From Saccharibacillus deserti (GTDB lineage: Bacteria > Bacillota > Bacilli > Paenibacillales > Paenibacillaceae): a stretch of DNA of 64,000 nucleotides. Position numbers and translations under genes: made by a program. The number at the start of each line of letters is the position of its first letter. Positions within the stretch are counted from its first letter, which is position 1. The notes under the pieces were generated by a model. It saw only the letters and a program-made list of their open reading frames with translations, searched no databases and was not told the origin of the DNA. The stretch covers positions 186,001 to 250,000 of the forward strand of contig NZ_JABJVN010000003.1 in NCBI RefSeq assembly GCF_013618475.1, written 5' to 3'. Positions 59,185 to 64,000 of the stretch are shown here, one piece after another.

Positions 59185-59700
59185 TTAGGGAAGAAGATTT
59201 TCGCTTGTCAGACTCACTATTGCGTTTTCCAGCTCTTCCTGCTTGTAGCCGTCGGCGCTGAATCCGGCATGGAGCGTGATGTCTCCGCCTTTTTCGTAAA
59301 ACTGCTTGATTTGTGTCTTGGAAGATTGCAAGCTGATCGTTTCGGTGTGCCATTCATCCGCGATAAGGGGTGTATAAATTCCTATCGTATTAACGCCGAA
59401 AGGTCCGCCGATTTCTTCGCCGTCGATCGTCAAGATTGCGAGAAAGAGCGGGTCGCCGTGCATAATCTTGACTTCCGGCTGATCCCCCGTATAGCGGATG
59501 CCGGCTTCCAGCGTAAAAGTATTATCTTCTTCTTTGATCCGGTCGACGACCAAGCGAAGCTCAAAATCGCTCTCTTCGATCTGCTTGACGGCAGTAAACT
59601 TGTCTTTGTCTTCGGTAACGGAGTCCGGCGTACTGTCGGTAGAGCAGGCGGACAGAAGCAGAAGCAGCAGGAAGATCGGCAAAACGATGCGCTTTTTCAT
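59185..59700 (-). CDS. lipoprotein of unknown function
   Basis: A 171-residue lipoprotein, signal MKKRIVLPIFLLLLLLSAC (lipobox LSAC), followed by a Ser/Thr/Asp-rich linker. The beta-rich middle (FELRLVVDRIKEEDNTFTLEAGIRYTGDQPEVKIMHGDPLFLAILTIDGEEIGGPF) suggests an immunoglobulin-like sandwich. No named family. AAGGAGGCATTTG gives start 59700, and the TTG just before it is not used. Single gene. Confidence 0.75.
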   Translation of the reverse strand: MKKRIVLPIFLLLLLLSACSTDSTPDSVTEDKDKFTAVKQIEESDFELRLVVDRIKEEDNTFTLEAGIRYTGDQPEVKIMHGDPLFLAILTIDGEEIGGPFGVNTIGIYTPLIADEWHTETISLQSSKTQIKQFYEKGGDITLHAGFSADGYKQEELENAIVSLTSENLLP

Positions 59701-59780
59701 CAAATGCCTCCTTATGTTGGGCCAAGCGTTACTTCATAGACGCTTCCGAACGCCAAAGGTTGACCCGATCCGCGAAAAAT

Positions 59781-60680
59781 TCAGGGAAAAGTTCTCATCT
59801 GCCCGAAAAAATCGGTCAACCAAAGGATCAGCTCCCGCTGCGCGCCGGTAAGGAACCGGTCCGCGTAATAAGTCAGTTCCAGATGCCGGACCGGTTCTTC
59901 TCCGGACAGGGGAACGGCGGCAATATCCGGGTAGTCTGTTCCGTTTTGTCCGATCAGCCCGGCCGGCTGTACGGTTGCGCCTATTCCGGCGGATACGAGC
60001 TGCAGCAGCGAGACTGCCGAATCGGTCTCCATCACCGTCGACAATTCGAAGCCCTGTTTGCGGCAGGTCTCGTCGACGAGATCGCGGCCTACATAACCTT
60101 TGGGATACATCACCAGCGGGTGACTGCGCAGGTCCGCAAGCGTAATCCGTTTTCTTCGGGCCAGCTTGCTGTCTGCGCGGACGAACAGGCAGTACGGCTC
60201 AGATCCAAGCGGAATACGCGTGAGCCGATCGTCTGCCGGACCCCGGAGGCCGATACCCAGATCGACCTTGTGCCCAAGCACTTCTTCATGCGCAAAAATC
60301 GTCGAGATCACCCTGAGGCGGGTATCGGGATATTTGGTCTTGAACCGAACGAAGAGCGGAACCAACCGGAAGTCGAGATCCGAAGGCAGAGCAGCCAGCC
60401 GAATCTCGCCCTGGCTGCCCGAGCGGAGTTCGGTTGCCGCCGTTTGGATGTCCATTTCCGCCTGCAGCATCTTGGTGCCATAGTGCTTCAGCATTTTACC
60501 GGCCTCGGTCGCGACGACTTTTTTGCCGATCCGATCGAACAGAGGGATACCGATCTCCGCTTCCAGAACGCGGATCTGCTGGCTTAACGTAGGTTGGGAG
60601 ATGCCCAATTCTTCGGCCGCCCGGGTAAAATGCAGCTGTTCGTACACGGCCAGAAAATAGCGGATGCTGCGCGTATCCAT
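59781..60680 (-). CDS. LysR family transcriptional regulator (CynR-like)
   Basis: A 299-residue LysR regulator with winged HTH (IRYFLAVYEQLHFTRAAEELGISQPTLSQQIRVLEAEIGIPLFDR) and a periplasmic-binding-type effector domain (ELRSGSQGEIRLAALPSDLDFRLVPLF, AGIGATVQPAGLI). CynR-type regulators pair with cynTSX; here the divergent gene is a CynX-like MFS transporter. The intergenic region has two candidate sites (60701-60730). GGGGCGAAATCCAATC precedes the ATG; ribosome site weak. Confidence 0.9.
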   Translation of the reverse strand: MDTRSIRYFLAVYEQLHFTRAAEELGISQPTLSQQIRVLEAEIGIPLFDRIGKKVVATEAGKMLKHYGTKMLQAEMDIQTAATELRSGSQGEIRLAALPSDLDFRLVPLFVRFKTKYPDTRLRVISTIFAHEEVLGHKVDLGIGLRGPADDRLTRIPLGSEPYCLFVRADSKLARRKRITLADLRSHPLVMYPKGYVGRDLVDETCRKQGFELSTVMETDSAVSLLQLVSAGIGATVQPAGLIGQNGTDYPDIAAVPLSGEEPVRHLELTYYADRFLTGAQRELILWLTDFFGQMRTFP

Positions 60681-60700
60681 GATTGGATTTCGCCCCTATC

Positions 60701-60730
60701 ATAGTTTTTAACTATCATTCTAATAAGAAT
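60701..60730. promoter_or_regulatory. candidate LysR binding region
   Basis: ATAGTTTTTAACTAT (60701-60715) and ATTCTAATAAGAAT (60717-60730), two adjacent short inverted repeats in the 119-base divergent gap, suit a LysR regulator and its promoters. Confidence 0.5.
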
Positions 60731-60799
60731 AGTAGAATTGATCAATGAGAGAAGCCTGCCTATACTGAAACCCATCCGAATAAATAGGGAGGCGAGACG

Positions 60800-61936
60800 A
60801 TGAAGAACTTTTATACGCTGCTGGCGATCGGCATGGCCGCTCTGAACCTTAGACCTTTGATGACATCCGTCGCTCCCCTGTTGGGCACGGTTCAGCGGGA
60901 GCTTGGAATGAGCGGGGCGGCAGCCAGTTTGCTCACGACAATCCCCGTTCTCTGCATGGGGTTGTTCGCGCCGCTTGCGGCCAAGATCGGCGACCGCCTC
61001 GGCCTGGAGCGAACGATATGGGCTTCTCTCCTGCTGATTGCCGCCATGACGGGCCTTCGGGGAGCGGGCAGCTCTGTCGCTCTGCTGATTGCGACGGCGG
61101 TCGTCGGCGGGATCGGGATCAGTCTGGCCGGGCCGCTGCTGTCCGCTTTTATCAAAAAGAATTTCCCCCGTAGGCCTGCCGTTGTCAGCGTGTATTCCGC
61201 TTCGATGACAGTCGGTGCGGCGCTGGCCTCGTCATTGTCTGTTCCGGTGTATGAGCGGAGCGGAGAGCATCTGAATACGGCGTTGGCCTGTTGGGCCGTT
61301 CTGGGCATTGCGGCGGCGGCGCTCTGGTGGAGCTTTGCCCGGCGCGGTGCACCCTCGAAAGGGCGGGCGCGTTCCATACTGCCTCTGCGCAATCGCAAAG
61401 CGATTCGGCTGACTTTGTTTTTTGGCCTGATGGCCGGAATTTTCTACTCGGTGACCGCCTGGATCGCCCCGATTGCGATCAATTTCGGCTATCGGCCGGA
61501 TCAGGCGGCGGTATTCCTGAGCCTGTTTACGATCATCCAGATTCCGGTATCGTTGATCGCTCCGGGTCTGGTATCGCGGTGGGGCAGCCCAAGACCGGTA
61601 TTGATCGGCTGCGGATTGTTTGAACTGGCGGGCGTCGGCATGCTGCTGCTCGGACTGCCCGTACTCCCGGCGGTCATTATGCTCGGACTCGGAGCCGGAG
61701 GCCTGTTCCCGCTGGCCCTGATGCTGCCGATTGCGGAAGCGCGCACTCCGGAGGAAGCCGGAGGATGGTCGGCTATGACGCAGGGCGGCGGTTATATTCT
61801 CGGCGCGATGGGTCCGCTCTCGATCGGTGCTCTGCATGATGCTTCGGGAAGCTTTACGGCAGCGCTGGCGATTCTGATGGTTGCGATTGCGGCGATGATC
61901 GCCGTGCAGTGGGGACTGGGCGGAAGCAGGAGTTAA
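60800..61936 (+). CDS. MFS transporter, CynX/NimT family
   Basis: A 378-residue 12-helix transporter. MAALNLRPLMTSVAPLLGTVQRELGMSGAAASLLTTIPVLCMGLFAPLAAKIGDRLGLE is the CynX/NimT-type signature (NLRPxxxxxxP, then P/LxxxxGxRxGxE). Family members move cyanate or nitroimidazoles, or export antibiotic-like compounds. Divergent from the LysR regulator; no cyanase is in the window. GGGAGGCGAGACG precedes the ATG. The C-terminus ends GGSRS. Confidence 0.9.
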   Translation: MKNFYTLLAIGMAALNLRPLMTSVAPLLGTVQRELGMSGAAASLLTTIPVLCMGLFAPLAAKIGDRLGLERTIWASLLLIAAMTGLRGAGSSVALLIATAVVGGIGISLAGPLLSAFIKKNFPRRPAVVSVYSASMTVGAALASSLSVPVYERSGEHLNTALACWAVLGIAAAALWWSFARRGAPSKGRARSILPLRNRKAIRLTLFFGLMAGIFYSVTAWIAPIAINFGYRPDQAAVFLSLFTIIQIPVSLIAPGLVSRWGSPRPVLIGCGLFELAGVGMLLLGLPVLPAVIMLGLGAGGLFPLALMLPIAEARTPEEAGGWSAMTQGGGYILGAMGPLSIGALHDASGSFTAALAILMVAIAAMIAVQWGLGGSRS

Positions 61937-62457
61937 ACGGCTGCAGATTTCGACTTTTTCCACTTCCGGATCTTGCTTCGAAACGATCCGAACGGCGCTG
62001 CCGAGTTGATATGAATCCACCGGGCCATCGGCCAGTTGGGATTCTCTCCGGTCCAGCGCCGTTTTCCTTGGACAAACAGCTCTTCGTCGCTTAATCCGTC
62101 GATCCATGCCAGCCACTGCGCTTCCGCCCGGGCGAACATCGCCCGCAGCTCCGTCAGCGAGTAGGCTTCGTACTGCCGGTAAAAGTCCGCGTACATCTCG
62201 CCGAGCCGGTTCCAGGTATAGCCGGGTGCAGGCATTTGCGGCGTGCCGCCCGCGAGTTCTTCCGCTTCCCAGCTTCGTACCCGCGCCAGCCATCCCAACT
62301 GATAAGCCAGAATCTCGGCCGGCGTCCGGTCGACATCCGGCAGCCGCAGGTCTTTGTCCGATTCGGAGATTTCGTCGTATTCGGCATCCAGTTTGAGATA
62401 AGCGGCATGGATAGCGGCGGTCAGCGCTTCTTTTGACGCGTATACGTAACTTGGCAT
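61933..62457 (-). CDS. ClbS/DfsB family four-helix bundle protein
   Basis: A 174-residue soluble protein of the ClbS/DUF1706 family: MPSYVYASKEALTAAIHAAYLKLDAEYDEI, RTPAEILAYQLGWLARVRSWE, WLAWIDGLSDEELFVQGKRRW and ARWIHINSAAPFGSFRSKIRKWKK. ClbS and DfsB relatives protect against colibactin or help destabilised peroxide-linked or DNA-damaging compounds, and B. subtilis homologues exist. Function here unknown. AAGGAGGGTGTCT gives the start. It overlaps the convergent CynX gene by four bases at its 3' end. Confidence 0.85.
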   Translation of the reverse strand: MPSYVYASKEALTAAIHAAYLKLDAEYDEISESDKDLRLPDVDRTPAEILAYQLGWLARVRSWEAEELAGGTPQMPAPGYTWNRLGEMYADFYRQYEAYSLTELRAMFARAEAQWLAWIDGLSDEELFVQGKRRWTGENPNWPMARWIHINSAAPFGSFRSKIRKWKKSKSAAV

Positions 62458-62544
62458 AGACACCCTCCTTTTGCTTCTCTTTTCATTATAGGCCGACAAT
62501 ATGGACAGCGCGGTGTCCGTTATGCAAACGAGGTAGCGGTAGTG

Positions 62545-62574
62545 TTGACAGCGGATTCGGAAAAGGATTAAGAT
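62545..62574 (+). promoter_or_regulatory. promoter of the COG0523 GTPase gene
   Basis: TTGACA (62545-62550), 18-base spacer, TAAGAT (62569-62574). Transcription should start just before the Zur box. Confidence 0.55.
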
Positions 62575-62585
62575 ACATAAAGTTA

Positions 62586-62604
62586 AATCGTAATAATTAC
62601 GATT
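62586..62604 (+). promoter_or_regulatory. Zur box
   Basis: AATCGTAATAATTACGATT is a perfect palindrome with the central A, and matches the bacillus Zur operator core TCGTAATNATTACGA completely. It lies just downstream of the promoter, so Zn-Zur should block transcription when zinc is plentiful. Confidence 0.88.
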
Positions 62605-62613
62605 AAATAACTT

Positions 62614-63861
62614 ATGAGAGCGAGCGTGAATTCATCCATGAGCCAATTCTCTAACAGGCAGACCGACAAAGACTCCCGCATTCCGGTCACCGTCCTCAGC
62701 GGTTATCTGGGTTCCGGCAAGACGACACTGCTCAACCATGTCCTGAACAACCGAACCGGGCTCCGAGTCGCCGTGATCGTCAACGATATGAGCGAAGTGA
62801 ATATCGACGCGGATCTGATCCGAAGCGGCGGTGGACTGTCGCGGATCGACGAGAAGCTGGTCGAGATGTCGAACGGCTGCATCTGCTGCACGCTGCGCGA
62901 AGACCTGCTGACGGAAGTGGAACGCCTGGCGGAGGAAGGACGCTTCGACTATATTCTGATCGAATCGACGGGAATCGGGGAGCCGGTGCCGGTCGCGCAG
63001 ACGTTCAGCTACGTGGACGAGGAGAACGGCATCGATCTGACGCAGCTGACGCGGCTCGATACGATGGTGACGGTCGTCAATGCGGCCGAGTTCTGGAACG
63101 ACTACCAATCGCGCGAGAAGCTGCGGGACCGCGGGCAGGAAGTCGAGGCGGAGGATGGGCGGAGCATCGTCGACCTGCTGGTCGAACAGGTGGAGTTCTG
63201 CGACGTGCTGATTCTGAACAAATGCGATCTGGTGGAACCGGCCGAGCTGGACCGTCTGGAACAGGTGCTGCGCAGCCTTCAGCCGACGGCGAAGTTCATT
63301 CGCTCCGTCAACGGGCAGGTCGATCCGGCGGAGATTCTGAACACGGGACGCTTCGACTCCGAGCGGGCGAGCGAATCTGCGGGCTGGATTCAGGAATTAA
63401 TGAAGGAAGAACATACGCCGGAGAGTGAAGAGTACGGCATCCATTCTTTTGTCTACAAAAGGAAAGTGCCGTTTCATCCCGAACGCTTCGGCCGCTGGTT
63501 GGGACGCTGGCCGGAATCGGTCGTGCGTTCCAAAGGCATCGTCTGGATGGCCTTCGACAACCGCAAAGCGTATTCGTTCAGCCAAGCCGGAAGCTCCAAA
63601 GAATTTACGAGCGCGGGGATGTGGGTATCGGCGCTGACGCCGGAAGAGCGGGACTTCTATTTCGGCGAAGGCGAATCGTTGGAGAATTCCCCGGATTGGG
63701 ACGAACGCTGGGGCGACCGCGTGACGAAGCTTGTGCTGATCGGCATCGGCATGGACCGGGAAGCGATCGAGCAGTCGCTGGATGCGGCGCTGCTGACGGA
63801 CGAGGAACTGGAGCAGGATTGGAGCCGGCTCCCGAATCCGTTTAAGCCGGTTACGGCTTAG
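62614..63861 (+). CDS. COG0523 GTPase, zinc metallochaperone of ZigA/YciC/ZagA type
   Basis: A 415-residue G3E GTPase. Walker [16 protein letters not shown] near residue 30, the metal-binding motif CICC ([12 protein letters not shown]), Walker [12 protein letters not shown], base recognition NKCDL, and a C-terminal CobW domain ([26 protein letters not shown]). In bacilli YciC/ZagA is induced by Zur under zinc starvation and delivers zinc to FolE; the Zur box at 62586-62604 supports that role. Start uncertain: ATG at 62614 has no ribosome site, and ATG at 62638 with GAGCGAGCG upstream is an alternative. Confidence 0.92.
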   Translation: MRASVNSSMSQFSNRQTDKDSRIPVTVLSGYLGSGKTTLLNHVLNNRTGLRVAVIVNDMSEVNIDADLIRSGGGLSRIDEKLVEMSNGCICCTLREDLLTEVERLAEEGRFDYILIESTGIGEPVPVAQTFSYVDEENGIDLTQLTRLDTMVTVVNAAEFWNDYQSREKLRDRGQEVEAEDGRSIVDLLVEQVEFCDVLILNKCDLVEPAELDRLEQVLRSLQPTAKFIRSVNGQVDPAEILNTGRFDSERASESAGWIQELMKEEHTPESEEYGIHSFVYKRKVPFHPERFGRWLGRWPESVVRSKGIVWMAFDNRKAYSFSQAGSSKEFTSAGMWVSALTPEERDFYFGEGESLENSPDWDERWGDRVTKLVLIGIGMDREAIEQSLDAALLTDEELEQDWSRLPNPFKPVTA

Positions 63862-63972
63862 GCGGTTCGGAAGGCCCTGGCTCCCGAAATAAGCGGCAGG
63901 CTCCCGGATGTTCAATTCCCTCGCTTGGCGTTAATGAAGGGAAGAGACTTAAGCGGCGGGGAGCGAGGAGCC

Positions 63973-64000
63973 ATGAACGGATACCGATTCGTCAGCGACT
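63973..64000 (+). CDS. start of an unidentified gene (runs off the window)
   Basis: ATG at 63973 begins MNGYRFVSD, with GGGGAGCGAGGAG just upstream. Only nine codons are visible, so nothing can be said about the product; the ribosome site makes a real start likely but unsure. Confidence 0.4.

Overview
The window reads as a chromosome segment of a Gram-positive, spore-forming-type bacterium of the Paenibacillaceae. It is GC-rich for a Bacillota (high fifties percent by eye), and Paenibacillus or Saccharibacillus is the best guess. The reasons are the AGGAGG-type ribosome binding sites, the YesM/YesN-type sensor pair beside a sugar ABC transporter, a stalk-domain (copper amine oxidase N-like) secreted protein, bacillithiol genes (yojF-bshB2), a bacillus-type Zur box and a GlnR/TnrA-type box. 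I see no rRNA, tRNA, CRISPR array, complete insertion sequence or prophage. Almost all open frames fit housekeeping, transport and regulatory genes separated by clear hairpin terminators.

Layout. 1-5 kb: start of a D-Ala-D-Ala ligase gene (minus), a SMI1/KNR4 protein, an ArsR regulator with two small YdcZ-type transporters, a TrpD2-like transferase and an ANTAR regulator. 5-10 kb: the divergent nitrite-assimilation operon nirB-nirD-FNT channel-SUMT, preceded by a leader that looks like an ANTAR-controlled antiterminator and by a GlnR/TnrA box. 10-20 kb: an iron-siderophore-type binding lipoprotein, a DinB protein, a DEAD-box helicase with a long basic tail, a soluble PAS-PAS chemotaxis-like transducer, a soluble hybrid histidine kinase, a cell-wall amidase and a small Tudor/KOW-like protein. 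20-26 kb: pyruvate kinase, two AraC regulators, a repeat-rich intergenic region, a GH4 alpha-galactosidase and an NlpC/P60 hydrolase. 26-33 kb: small membrane and regulatory genes, a MarR-nitroreductase-monooxygenase operon, a secreted glucoamylase-domain enzyme and a PAS/GAF histidine kinase. 34-42 kb: a YhgE/Pip protein with a TetR regulator, an HD-GYP protein, an OhrR-like regulator, two proteins of unknown role and a DUF445 protein. 42-50 kb: a secreted stalk-domain repeat protein, yojF-bshB2, a UvrD-like helicase and an HmoB-like protein. 50-64 kb: a chemoreceptor, a YesN/YesM two-component system, a sugar ABC transporter, a lipoprotein, a LysR-CynX pair, a ClbS/DfsB protein and a Zur-box-controlled COG0523 GTPase, then the first codons of another gene.

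How the genes work together. The clearest functional module is nitrite assimilation (4.3-9.9 kb). A GlnR/TnrA box suggests nitrogen-status control. The ANTAR protein probably acts on the nirB leader RNA. NirBD reduces nitrite, the FNT protein moves nitrite, and the SUMT supplies siroheme precursor. A second module is carbohydrate sensing and uptake (52.4-59.1 kb), where YesM/YesN probably controls the ABC operon and a cre-like site overlaps its promoter. Several single genes carry visible candidate operators (ArsR, MarR, OhrR, TetR, LysR, Zur), listed separately. No obviously new multi-gene system was found. The most rewarding leads are the ANTAR leader RNA, the TrpD2-like gene attached to it, and the palindromic repeats at 23.2-23.75 kb.
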